Shown here one piece after another: positions 36,920-48,897 of a stretch of DNA of 64,000 nt; position 1 is the stretch's first letter, and each line of letters opens with the position of its first letter. The translations under genes were made by a program, and so were the position numbers. The stretch comes from Rhynchospora pubera (taxonomy: Eukaryota > Streptophyta > Magnoliopsida > Poales > Cyperaceae): positions 119,943,431-120,007,430 of the forward strand of contig CM051459.1 of the NCBI GenBank assembly GCA_028095005.1, read 5' to 3'. Under the pieces are notes generated by a model. The model did no database searches, was not told the origin of the DNA, and worked only from the letters and a program-made list of their open reading frames with translations.

Positions 36920-38076
36920 TTAATTGATTGTTCTGCAATTCAACCGAATCTCTCCATTTTTCCCTGTCAATGTGTTAATAGCGCCGAGCCTCACCATGGA
37001 TTTTGCAAAAGCGGAGAAAAAGGCAGCTTGATCCTTGCTATACTGTGCGACCAAGCTGTCGAGCGAACCGCCATTGAACAGCTCTTGGTCTGAATGGAAC
37101 AAACCCTGTTTGTTCACCAGATTAACATAGAACGAGTTGTCAAAAGTGATAGGGCTCTGCACATCAATAGGTGCAAGATTACTGTCCCCACCAGACAGGG
37201 GGCAAGTTTGCTGACGTAAAGCGGCAAAGCTGGCATTAATGTTGTTGTCATTATAGATACGGTCCCGGAAAAGAAAGCAACGACTTTGCCCGATGGTATG
37301 GGCCCCAGATAGAACAGCCATGTCTTGTGGACTTAGACCTTTAGCAGCAAACATTGAGATAAGAGTGGAGAGACTAGATCCTGGACCTGGCAAGTCTGAG
37401 TTGGCTTGGCTCTGGCTAGCAGTTTGTGCATCTTTCCGGCCAAGGACGACATTCCATGTGGGCCCTCCAAGCTTCGAATAATAAAAAATTGAAAATTATT
37501 AAGATCATTGTACACTAATTGAATCTTGTTAATTGGTGGCATTTGAATTGGCTAGCTACAATACTTACCAAGTTGACACTGTCACGAGCAGCGAGAGGAC
37601 AATGTCAGCACAAGAGACGGTTCGTGGGCAAGATGCTTCAACTTGAGATTTGATTGCATCAATGACCTCGTATCCGCGAACGGAGTTTAAGTTAGGTAGT
37701 GCAGTTTTTTCTCCTGTGAAGGTCGGCGTATCATCCAAAAGGATGCTTGCATCACAGCCCTATGGAAAAGACGACTTTGTACTTATTGAATACTTGGTCA
37801 AAGTCTTAAAAAATTGTATTAACATTTATTGCATATGTGTCAATCAAATGACAAAAATGAACCTACTTGAACAAAACAATCATGGAAGAAAAGGCGCAGA
37901 AGGGAAGCTCCCATTCTGGCCTCTGTGGCAAGTGCTTCTGACACAACGGACCGCACAATTGTTTGCAAATTAGGACATGATTTTTGGTAAGACTTCTGGT
38001 TCATTTGACAATGAACACAACTGAAGAGAAGGCAAAGTACTAAGAATGTGGAGAACCTGTCGGACATGGCGGGCAT
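36920..38076 (-). pseudogene. Class III peroxidase, copy C, one-base frameshift in exon 2
   Basis: Exons on the minus strand: 38076-37867 (70 codons), 37759-37569 (191 bases) and 37471-36920 (184 codons with stop). Signal peptide ends CVHC, then QMNQKSYQKSC; R38, H42, the calcium loop and the proximal histidine (SGAHTIGQ) are intact. Exon 2 is 192 bases in copies A, B and D. Here one base is missing near 37597-37599: ADIV is followed by GTCCTCTCG instead of GTCGCTCTCG, which shifts the frame and mis-joins exon 3. The shifted frame would lose the heme-binding half. Closest relative is copy D. Splice sites and TATA box look normal, so either the loss is recent or it is a sequencing error. Confidence 0.88.
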
Positions 38077-38137
38077 GTTTCTATGGTTTTTGGAGAGAGA
38101 GCTTTGGTTATTACTTGATGATGAGACCAGAATACCC

Positions 38138-38146
38138 TTATATAAG
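38138..38146 (-). promoter_or_regulatory. TATA box of peroxidase C
   Basis: Minus-strand CTTATATAAGG about 65 bp upstream of the ATG. The following leader (CTCATCATCAAG, AACCAAAGCT) is shared with copy D. Confidence 0.65.
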
Positions 38147-38159
38147 AGTCTCAATCAAA

Positions 38160-39830
38160 GAAAAATTGATAACTTGAGAGCACATTAGAATTTCAGAGCA
38201 TGCAAAGATTTATGGAGTTAATTAACTAATTTTCTAGCTTACAGTAATTACAAGAGTCAACGCGACTGAATCGCTCTTCTATTTCCTTTTTAATATTTTT
38301 TTCCCAAAATGCGGATTAAGCAGTTCAATAGATTATAAATCAAAAAGATAAATAATTTTATGTATCTATATCTATACTATTTATAAAAATATCCATATAA
38401 AAAGAGTAAACTTGTCATATAAAAGAGTATAAACAATTCTTATATTAATTATGGACCATTGATTTGTGTAATTTGATTTGATCAGTGGTCTAGATCAAGG
38501 TTAGACTTTTCTTTAAAAAAATTAAGTTACTACCAAATTAGCTATTTATTTAAAAGAAAAGACTAAATTATTCATTTTACAATATCTTTTATTGCCTAAC
38601 ATGTAATATTTTATATATAACAAAAAGTAATATTTTTTTTATTGCCCGCGTATTGAGGGCATCTTTTGCTAGTAATAACAACAAAAATAAAAATAATAGT
38701 CAAACCATGTATTTTTTTTCCAACCATAAGATTAAGGCTGTGATCGGAAATCATAAATTTAGTGTGAGAATCGGAAATGGAATTTTCTTTTTCAAATTTT
38801 CTAATCGAAACCGAGGAAGGAGGTGTGCGAGAGTTCATTTCGCGAGAGTCGGCGAGAAAATTTGGGCTATGTGAATTCCGCTCAGAAATAAAAAAATTTG
38901 ACGAGAATTTATTTTGGCCATTGGATCTTCTCTTTCTCCGGTGAGTGATTGAACTCTCGCAATTTCCTCCGACTACCGCCGATCGCTGGAAACGATTTCG
39001 CTTCAGATTTCTTTTCTTCTCTTCTTTTTTTTTTTTTCTTTTCCCTCTTGTTTGTGTTATTTCCGATCAGGGCCTAACGCTGTATGATTCGGTGCTGGTA
39101 TTTGTGTCGGTTGGAGACCTGGATGGCTGTAGGTTTTTTTCGGATTTAAAATGGCGGTTCGGCCTAAATTAATTTTACAATGTTCATGCATGCATGGTTG
39201 ACATAATTTTCGAGGGATATGTACTACGTATGGTATGATACCAGATGGCAATCTCTTATATTTATTTTAATTAAGTCGTATACTGTTTTGTCAATGAATA
39301 CAGATTTATTAATCCGGCTAAGTCGGTCCTATTTAGGTACGTGCATTGTAATGATATGTTGTTATGCGGAAACAATTTATTAAAACATGATTTCAAAGGG
39401 TTAATTCAATATATATATTAATATGTACATTGTTGCTTCCCGCCTTCACCCGTACGATTAAAAAATAAATTACGGAAATTAATTAATTTCACAATACCTC
39501 CATTTTTATTTTTAAAAAAGTGTTCTTCATATACATTTAAGGTTATATTCATTGTAACTTAAAAAATGTTCTGTCAAAGAGCTTTTTTTACATGATCATC
39601 ATTAGTAAAAGATTTCGAAGGAATGCATTTATAAATTCAAATCGGAATCCTTCCAGCGTAATTTTTCCCACAAATTGTGGAATATTACACTCATCGTTTC
39701 ATATGCGTACCCATATTTTTGTAAAGTTGACCAGAACAAGCAATTTAGGAAGTAATTAGGGAGTAAGGACTTAAGATAAACATAACAATCTTTTTTCTAA
39801 CAGCTTAGTTTAATTTTTTGTATTAGAAGA
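38160..39830. other. Intergenic, no recognised gene
   Basis: A GC-richer patch at 38800-39180 (pyrimidine-rich TTCTTTTCTTCTCTTC and a 75-codon frame) looks like a 5' leader or a gene remnant, but no domain was recognised. Confidence 0.5.
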
Positions 39831-39844
39831 TTTTTTATTGATAT

Positions 39845-40582
39845 ATTTTTTTTTATAAAAGTATCCCAATCTAGGATACCTGCATCCATTAAGCATGCCA
39901 GATTCTTACAAAAGAAAAGTCACACAGGAAGTGACTAAAACAGTAAAGTAATTTACCCCTACTCCTACATCAACTGTTAGTCATCAAAATAAAGTCTTTT
40001 AGGGACAGGTTACAAACCAAAACAACCAACCAAAACATAAAGAAAAAACTGAAAAATTAGTCCAGAAGGTCATCATCTTCAGTTGCTTCTTCTTGCTATG
40101 TGTTGTGTTGCAGAATTCCAACCCAGGTTTTGTACCAAGTTGGAGAGAGCACACTCAGTCCAGCAGATTTTCATCTGCCTCAGCAGCACCCTGCTCCTCC
40201 CTTACTTGAGTGAAATTATGCTCCATACCTGTCTTATGGCCTGTCCAAAAGTAATATAGACTTAAAATAGTAATATATATACTTGAAGTATGTATACTAC
40301 CAATACTTCTATCCTGTTGAAAAGTGAACTTATTTCTAAAACCCCACATTTTCCACATAAAAGCTGCTAGCAAAGGTTTAAAGTAATCTTGCTGTTCTTT
40401 AGAAAGAGAACAGCTATAGTGCCAAAGCTCTCTTAACGTGCCAGAAGACACTAAAATTTCCTTGTTATTAGAATTATTAACAATTGACCAAAAACGAAAA
40501 ACCGCTGGACAATGTAAAAACAAATGATCAGTTGACTCTGCTTGCCCGCATAAACAGCAAGCATTACACCCTTGTCAATCCC
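39845..40582 (-). mobile_element. 5'-truncated LINE with zf-RVT remnant
   Basis: Flanked by a perfect 14-bp duplication TTTTTTATTGATAT (39831-39844 and 40583-40596). On the minus strand the insert ends in an A run next to the target site, as after target-primed reverse transcription. It encodes the C-terminus of a plant non-LTR reverse transcriptase: CNACCLCGQAESTDHLFLHC followed by FRFWSIV and WKMWGFRNKFTF, the zinc-binding (zf-RVT) region, from about 40575 down to a stop at 40155. The rest of ORF2 is missing because of 5' truncation. Confidence 0.85.
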
Positions 40583-40596
40583 TTTTTTATTGATAT

Positions 40597-42150
40597 TTTA
40601 ATTATTTGCCAACTCATAACAGCTTAGTTGGTCGTCGTATTAAGTTTTTCTTTCTATGTCTTTCTCTCGTGTTGGTTGGTACATAGGGAATGTGCATACA
40701 TTGCACCGATAGTTGCTCAGAGCCTGCTTCCACAGTAAACAATTACGGATATTAATTCACAGAATTAAATACATGATTGGTTCTAATATCAAGGAGATAA
40801 TTTAGTTTCTTATTATGAAAAGAAATTAATAATGAATCGGCACGTTGCATCAACAATACAATTGAAAATTTTCGTATCAAAAAATAGAAAATCTGAGATT
40901 CCATCATCGTTTTCCCCCACGTCACAGCGTTTACAGTTCTCTCTCGTTTTATGTCTTCTACATAATTTTCCCTTGCAGTAGCTTGTCTAATGTTTTAGAA
41001 AATTATGCATTTGAAATTATGAACCAGATTACATAAAACTATATCTATTACACTTTGAAAAAAAAAATTTCTTGATTATTGGAAGCAGGGGCGGAACCAG
41101 GATTCTGAGATGGGGTGCCAGGTTTGTAAATAGTATAACATTAAAAAAATGACATGTTTTAAAAAATTCAGAAAAATAGTAATAAAATTTAAAAAATTGT
41201 AAAATTTGGTTTGCTATGAGATTTCAATATGTAGATTATATTGGTCAAATTAAATTTGTCAATTTACAAAAATACTTCTAAAAATATCCACGGTGCATAA
41301 AAAATCCTATGCACTATAGTGCATGTTAAACTTTCTCTAAATTAAATTCAATTTCCCACACATATAGCATAAATATAAGGGAAGGAAAGGGTACACCCTC
41401 TAGGCTGCCGCTGCCGCTGCATGTGACGCAGCCGTTTGGAGTCCGTGTGGAACACACATGACTGATTCCTCCTTCCACTTACAGGTTACAGCCTGAACTG
41501 CTGCAAAAGGATATGCTTTTAAAGTTGTTCTACAATTTATGTAATGTACATCCTCTTTTTTTTTTTTATTTGGAGCTCCAAATTTTCGCATTTTTTCTTT
41601 TTAGGCTTGAGAAAAATATCCTTGAAAGTTGTTTATTTTTTCCCTTAAATTAGAAAAAGTAAGCTTAATGGTGACTGGTGACCACCAAGATAACCTCAAT
41701 TTGCTAGTGATGGCAATCTATTGTTCACCCAGGAAAGCGCATTCCTAGTCAAAGTGCATTGTCATTTCCAACAACAAAAAACAAATATTTTTCATTCTTT
41801 TATCAAACAAAAATCATCCTTTCCATAACAATACTCTTTTTTTTTTTCCTTTTTGAAGATCAGTCCTATATCCTCAAATCTTATTTAATTATAATCTCCC
41901 CTCTAATTTTTTAATTTGGAAATATCCCCTTCTAATCATAGTTAATTTAGTTATCTATCCTTTTGGTTATCTTTGATAATTTTTAAATTCTGAAAATTAA
42001 AATTTTAAATTATCAGACGAGAATACCCTCCACCCCTGTTGATCTTTATGTTATTAATTTATTATATGCTCTTCAATATTGTAAAGGAATATTGACATAT
42101 TGTATCCTTTTTCATCTGAACCCCTCGTCTGACCTGCTTAAATTCACTAC
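40597..42150. other. Intergenic, no recognised gene
   Basis: AT-rich. The 63-codon frame at 41400-41591 ends in an alanine run from a CGC/TGC-rich stretch (41404-41435) and is not supported as a gene. Confidence 0.6.
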
Positions 42151-42440
42151 GGCTCCGTTTGGATGTGTTGAGAATAAGATAGGAAGAAGGAAGAAGGGAA
42201 GAAATTTATTGGGAAGGGGTAAATTTATTGGGAAGTGTGTAACTTTTGTGAAGAGTTTGGATGGTTAGAAATAAATTTATTGGTAAAAAGTGGTTATTCA
42301 TTATTTCTTATTCCGGGAAGAAGCCATCCAAAAGGGAGAGAGATAACAAAGACAATCAGGAGATTAATTATTAATATTGAACGTTGAATTTCCATATCAT
42401 TATTTATTGAATTTCGGAAGAAGCCATCCAAACGGAAGAG
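42151..42440. mobile_element. MITE of the CCGTTTGGAT family, copy 3 (rearranged)
   Basis: Left end GGCTCCGTTTGGATG at 42151 and inverted right end CATCCAAACGG at about 42434. A second CATCCAAA end near 42326 suggests two partly overlapping copies or an internal duplication. GGAAGAAGG tracts as in copy 2. Confidence 0.55.
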
Positions 42441-42532
42441 TTTTCATAGTAACCTCCTTAAAATATGTAATTATTGGTAAGTATTAGCGAAAAAGGTCTC
42501 GGGAGAGAGATAACAAAGACAACCAGGAGATT
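42334..42532. repeat. 32-bp direct repeat pair
   Basis: GGGAGAGAGATAACAAAGAC and the following 12 bases occur at 42334-42365 and 42501-42532 with one mismatch. The second copy lies outside the MITE above, so an older duplication or a nested insertion is likely. Confidence 0.75.
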
Positions 42533-42828
42533 GCAAAAATTTATTTTTAGTGATTTATTCTTATAAGCGAGTTGTTATTTTATTTTAGTTCATTTTATTT
42601 ATTATTATTATTTGCATTTGTTTTGCATTTTCTTCTATGTCTTTAACGGCATTCTCCACTTTTCTGATTTGTGATTGGATGAGAGATTTATCCCAATTAT
42701 CTTGTTATTCTTGCATCCTCCACTTTGTTTTGCATTTGCGACTTCTGAATACAAAAATAACAATGCTCAATTGATCTAGGTGATCGAGTCAGAAAGGGAC
42801 TCCTTGAAGATCGAGTAGAATAACGAGG

Positions 42829-43080
42829 GCTCCGTTTGGATTTCATTTGGGAAGAAGAGAAGAAGAAAATAAGGAAATAAATTTATTATAAACAAATCCC
42901 TACTTTTTATAAAGCTTCCGTTTGGATGCGTTGAGAAGAAGTAGGAAGAAGGAAGAAGGAAGAAGGGAAGAAAAAAAATTATAAACAATCCAAATCCTTC
43001 ACAAAGTTATACACTTCCTATTATTTCTTCCCACTTCTTCCCTTCTTCCCTTATTCCCACACCTTATCCAAACGGAGCCG
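42829..43080. mobile_element. MITE of the CCGTTTGGAT family, copy 4 (nested)
   Basis: Outer left end GGCTCCGTTTGGAT at about 42831 and inner left end TTCCGTTTGGATGCG at 42917; both share the right end ATCCAAACGGAGCC at about 43080. The inner unit is close to copies 1 and 2, so this looks like one copy inserted in, or recombined with, another. Confidence 0.6.
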
Positions 43081-45066
43081 AGAGAAGATGAATAGTCAGG
43101 AGTGAAGGGTATTTTCATCTAAAATTAAAATCATTCAATTTTCAACATTAAAATATTTTTAAAAATAACCAGAAGGATAAATATCTATATTATATGTGAT
43201 TAGAAGGGGATATTATCTAAATATATTATATGTGATTAGAAAGGGATATTTTCAATTAGATAAGATTCTTGGAGTATATGACGGATTTTTTTTTTCATAC
43301 TAGAAAATATTCTTTACAACCACTATATAAAAAATGTTTAAATCATTCTTCTAACCCTCTTCTTGTACATTCAAGCACATACGTACAACCTAGAAGAAAT
43401 AATAAAATCATAAACTCACCTGTTTTAGAAATTTTCAGCTGGTGTATTTTATACAGAGCTTAAATGCTAAAAATATTGTTATATATATATATTTTTCTTT
43501 TGCACACTCATCTCTTTTTTCATTTTTATCATATAACTGTTGTAACACATTCAATTGGAGATGAGACATGGTTAGCTGCAAATCATATAGTATTAAAATC
43601 TAATTTTTTAACCAAAATTGTCCAGCTGATACGTTGAACAAAAATAGGGATCTGGAGATACTAAAATTAATTTTAGCTAGACGGAAATTTAACTTACGAG
43701 TAAATGACTCATGATTTAGTTCGTAAATAATTTAGTATCAGTCCCTCAACAAACGAATAATTTTGTTAAAAAGTGAAATTGAATAAAAAGTTCTCAGCAA
43801 AAAATAATATTAATATTTTGAGTGATATGCATGGAATGAGGAGTTATTTTCAAAGAGTTGGAATTTACATTATTTTGTATTCCATGCTCCACAAATCAAG
43901 TTGAAACAGCGATGGTTAATTCGGTAGGTTGGTCGTTAATTGATTGTGGATAGGCTACTAGTTGACTTCAAGATTTTCTATCTACAAATAATCTAAATTC
44001 CAATTGTACTTTGTAATTTGTGGCATGATAATTTCCACCGCCTTCAAAATGCAACAACATTTACTGCATGTCATTATTAATTGGTTGGGAAATTTTTAAA
44101 CAAGCAATCACGAAAATTCAAGTTCCAACATTATTGACTGCATTTGACTTTTTTTTGCACCAACAGACCAAATTAGAGGGAATAACGGGCTAAATACCTT
44201 AACAACATACTCCTTCCAACATTTAATTGCTTATAATATTCTCTTCTCTCGAAAAGAAGAAAAAAGCACCCACATAAGCCCCATTGTGTTTATTAAAAAA
44301 AAATAAAGCCCCATTGTGGTCGATAAAACAAACAAAGAAATTATACAGAAAATATAAATGGATAAATTAATTATAACTGAAAATAAAAATAAAAATAATG
44401 ACATAAACTGACTTCTATTGTAATGTTAGACACTTGATCTGCGAAAACACTAAAAATGTTTCACTATTCCTTAATTTACTTTAATATGCGAAAGTGACTT
44501 GAAGAATTTTTGTTGTTGTATTTAATTTGTCCGTGTGTTTGGGGCTGAAAACATTTTGTTGTTTCACTATTCCTTTTACTAAAAATGTTTCACTATTCCT
44601 TTTGCTGTTGTATTTAATTTGTCTCTGCGAGAGCAATTTCTTATAGTGAAAATCGTTAAAATTGAGGTAATTAATGCGAAATTAGTTTACTAATTGATTT
44701 TTTTTAAGGAATCTATACGTATTGAATGAATCAATCAACAGCTGAGAACATTAATTAACAAACAATTTCCTCACAATATGAAATCAAAACTTTGAACAGA
44801 GGCACATTTTCCTTACGTAATCTGTCAACCTTTGTAAAATAATTGAGGCCGAACTGTTAATTTTAAATCCGAAAAAAAAATTCCTATATATATTCAGGTC
44901 TCCAAACAGACGCCAACACTGAACCAAACAGTGTTAGCAAGCCTTCCAACTGAAAATTTGAAAATATAATTAAATAACTTGACTATTCTTTTTTCAAGTG
45001 TTATTAACATATTATGTTTAAATTGTTGAACCTTTGGTAATCTGTTATATACTTAGTTTGCAGGAA
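43081..45066. other. Intergenic, no recognised gene
   Basis: AT-rich. Short repeats CTAAAAATGTTTCACTATTC and TGTTGTATTTAATTTGTC each occur twice at 44448-44622. No gene seen. Confidence 0.6.
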
Positions 45067-45071
45067 TAATA

Positions 45072-46807
45072 TGTTAGAGATATGTCCTAGAAGCCAATTC
45101 ATTAGGCTACTTCTATAGTTTATGGTATTGGTGATTTCAGATCATTTTGTTCTTTGATTTAATCGTTGACAGTTCATTCAGGTTGAGGATCTGAATTATA
45201 GATCACTGTTATTCATTTAGTAGTAAATGACAACGATAAATCTAAAAGTCCATAATCTTGATAATTAACAGAGAACATTAATTATCAATAAGATTTGTAT
45301 GCAGATTAAGTGATGATTAAGTTCTATAAATCATAGGTTAGGAGTAACCAACTTAATTGCATATGTATATGTTATAGAACATAGTACAGGACTGGACCCC
45401 ACGAAATAAATATATGGATTGTGTTACGTGTCATTATTTATTTCGTTATGATTTTGGTTCTAAGTTTGAGATGATTATCTTTTCCACATGAGGATAGATG
45501 CTATAAATCATGTCTACCGCTGATTCCTGATAAAGGCTGCTATACGGACTTGATTTAAGTATTCTTGAATTGTGCGGGGAAAAGCTAATTATCAAGAAAA
45601 CCGTATGTCCCTCATTAATTCACTTAGTGAGTGACGATATCTGTTTGGGCCCCTTGATGGAGATAGATTGTTTGCTAGCAACTGATACAATTATCTCTAG
45701 ATCAAGAAACGTATAATCTGCAAGAATGACACGTTCCTATCTTGGATTATACGATGATATCGTGAGACATAAGAATCAAAATAGAGAAACATAATTGTTC
45801 TCTTATGCAGGATTGAAATTTTGTAGCTGTACACTATTTATGCGAATTGGGAATCATAACGTGTTGCTAGATACCGCTTATGATTGTTGGAATTAAATAG
45901 CGATTTAATTTCATGTCCAACATAGCATAAATCCTCAAAGGGTCACACAAATAGAGTTTTAACCATACAGTGCATTATTCAATTTCGCAACAGTGTGTAT
46001 TGCGAAAATATGATGAGTTGATTAATTATATACGGTTATAATTGATTAAGTCAAAGAAATCATATAGAAATAATTTAATGCATTTGCTAATCCCGAAATA
46101 TTATCAATGAGTTGATAATTTATTGTTCAACATACTTTATTTTAATTGGTCGAATTAAATTTAAAGTATAGGCTTAATTTAATTAGTCTATTTTGAGCCC
46201 AAATTAGAATGCTATAAAGTGGAACAATAATTATTGGATTGAGCTTTGTGTAATGGACTCAAAGCCCATAATCATGGCCGGCCATAGAGGGGGGTATTTT
46301 GGTCTAATGTGATTAGATCAAATGTACTATATAAGGACCACTTAAGGAGGGGATTAGGTCACCTATTCTCTCTCTTCCTCTTTCCTCTATTGAGGCCGCC
46401 ACCTTCCACCAAAGGAGAAAAATTTCAGATCTGAATTTTTCTCTCTTTTCTTTGCATTTAGGGCTCATGTGTTGAGCAATAGCTACTTCATTAATATTGA
46501 TTAATTAGAAGAAAGGCTAGAAACAAGGATTAGCTATCTCTCTTTGTTCTTGCTAGCACAAGAACTTAGAGGTTGGTTAATTCTCTTGGTGGATCCGAGG
46601 CCGTCGAAGGAAGAAGAAGGGAGTGCACGCCACCGACACCAAATCGTTGGAACGAGCCTCTTGGTTGCGATACCAAGAGAGGTAGACTTCCAACCTTTTT
46701 CTCGTGTGTTTGAATAGCTTGTGTACTAGATCTTTGCGTGTGCTTTGTTTTGCTTGGTTAATTAATTGGTAATTAGCTTAAAATTAAAATTAGCACACTT
46801 CATAACA
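45072..46807 (+). repeat. 5' LTR of the Angela-like element
   Basis: 1,736 bp. TATA box TATATAA at 46328-46334, followed by a pyrimidine-rich TTCTCTCTCTTCC segment where transcription probably starts. Confidence 0.95.
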
Positions 46808-46808
46808 G

Positions 46809-46820
46809 TGGTATCAGAGC
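46809..46820 (+). other. Primer binding site of the Angela-like element
   Basis: TGGTATCAGAGC, complementary to initiator tRNA-Met, one base after the LTR end. Confidence 0.92.
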
Positions 46821-48897
46821 CAGGTCGTACTTAAGCTATTTTAAACACTTAATTAAGAGAAATTGGCTAATTAATGGATTAGTAGAGATGATGCGTTTGT
46901 TTGCTGTCTGGAAATGGTATTTTCTGTGTTGTTTCGCTTTTTCTCTGTGATATGTTCTCTGGAAGTTTTTTCCATCTACATGAAAGTTGTAGATCTGTGG
47001 ATTATGATTCTTTTGGCGTTGGATTCACATTTTTCTAAATTAGTATAGATTTACTGTGAATAAAATAGCGACAGTGCGCAGAACCAGTTTCTGCTTGCAC
47101 TGTCCTGTTTGAATGGCTTCAAAGATTTATATTTTGAATATAAGTACCAGTGTTCTATGGCTAGAAATAAAGAGGACTTGAAGCTCTTTCTGAGCATATA
47201 TAAATTGTTGTATAACTCGGATTAATCTGTGGTTTTTCAAGTATGAAAAGGAAGATCTTGTCAGATCCAGTTTGTTGAGCAAATCGATTGTTCTAATAAA
47301 CTGTACCAACTGAGAACTCTTTTAAAAATTATGTTTAAATGGAGTTGTTCTAATTTGAGTTAGGATTTCAGGAAAATTAATTTTGTAATTTTTCGTGGAT
47401 GTTTGGACCTTCAACTAGGTTAAAACCTTTCGATTGACAGTCTGTTCCAGTACAGAATTTGTTGATTGTTTAGGCTGTAACTTAATATTATTGAACTGAA
47501 CTTGGTTGTTTTCTTTTCATGAATGGGTAGCCTGTAGTCTAAACAAGTTTTTCTATGTATATTGTATATATAAAAACTGGATAGAAGGTGGTCTAACAGA
47601 CCAAATGGTTGAGAGGATAAGCTGAAAATCTCATAACGGTGTTTCGTGCACTTGTAAGAGATTTGTCTTTTTTTGATTCTCCCAGATGGTTTAAGATCTC
47701 TTCTTAAATTTTTTAATGGTAATCACAACTATGATAAGGAGCTTAAGTAATTTATTTGAGAATTTTTGGAGACCGAAAACTGTTGTTTTTGTTGAATTCC
47801 ATTAGTTACGTTTTTTGGTAAATTACTGTTTTTCTAAGTATTCAAACTAGTTGAAATTAATTAGAAAACTCCTTGTTTGATCTCCTTTCTGTTATGGGAT
47901 GTTGAAAGAACTTTCTAAATGAATTTAAACAAGTTTGGTTGTTTAAAATTGAGGATTTGTACACGGAATTTACTTATAGCAAACGATACGCAAAGATGCT
48001 TGAAAATCGTTAATTGGAAACAAAGTGCTTGTATGTGCTAACTTTGTTTTGTAGGTGGATAGTGGGTTTAGTATGGCTCAAGACTCAATGCCTTGTGGTT
48101 GTAAATGAATGCATGTGTGAATGTTTGTAATGCGGCCTTTGGTGCCATTAATTAATTTTTGATTAATTTTTGATGTAACTTGTGAGGCTTGCATGCCCCT
48201 AAGGATAGGAAGGGAATAGGATGTTTTCACATGTATTTTGCACCTTTATTTTATATAGGATTTAGATCCTTATAGAATTTAGTGGGAGGGCATGGATTAG
48301 ATTAGTTTTGCTCCATGGACGATGTGGCGAAACTAATGCAAGCGGGAGCCATACAAACCCACAACTATGAGATGCTTGTATGATTGCTTGTGATAGGTTA
48401 GGTATGGGTGTATGTTTACACGACCACCAAACAAGCGTCATGATTGTTATTCGTCCCAAATAAAAAAAAAAAAGAATTAAGTCTAATCAAAATTCACTTT
48501 CCTTCTTTCTATCCCCTTCTTACGTAGTATGATCGGTCATTGATGTATTCTCGCCGACGCGGGACATCGTGATCCATCATCCGTGTCGGGGTGTAAATCG
48601 GATTTACTAGGAGCAAATAGAAAGAAGTGACTTAACAATGATTCAAATCGGATTGGTCATTGGAGTGAAGTTCGTTAATCGAACCAAGAGTCATAGGAAC
48701 GTATGATTGGTTCGAGAACCTATTTCACATTTGTTGGTGCAATGTTCTGCCGACGCCGTCGTTGCATTAACAAGTTGTGGGAGTCTTGGAAATTCACTAC
48801 ATTTAGGGACATGATATAATGTAGTGGAAGTTTTACTTAGTTAAAACAAATTTTAAAGCATAAACTAATTGACCTTAAAACTTATGTATTGTTGTAG
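46821..48897 (+). other. Long leader of the Angela-like element
   Basis: About 2.1 kb between primer site and gag with no long open frame. In the BARE/Angela lineage this region holds dimerisation and packaging signals; none could be assigned here by sequence alone. Confidence 0.7.
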
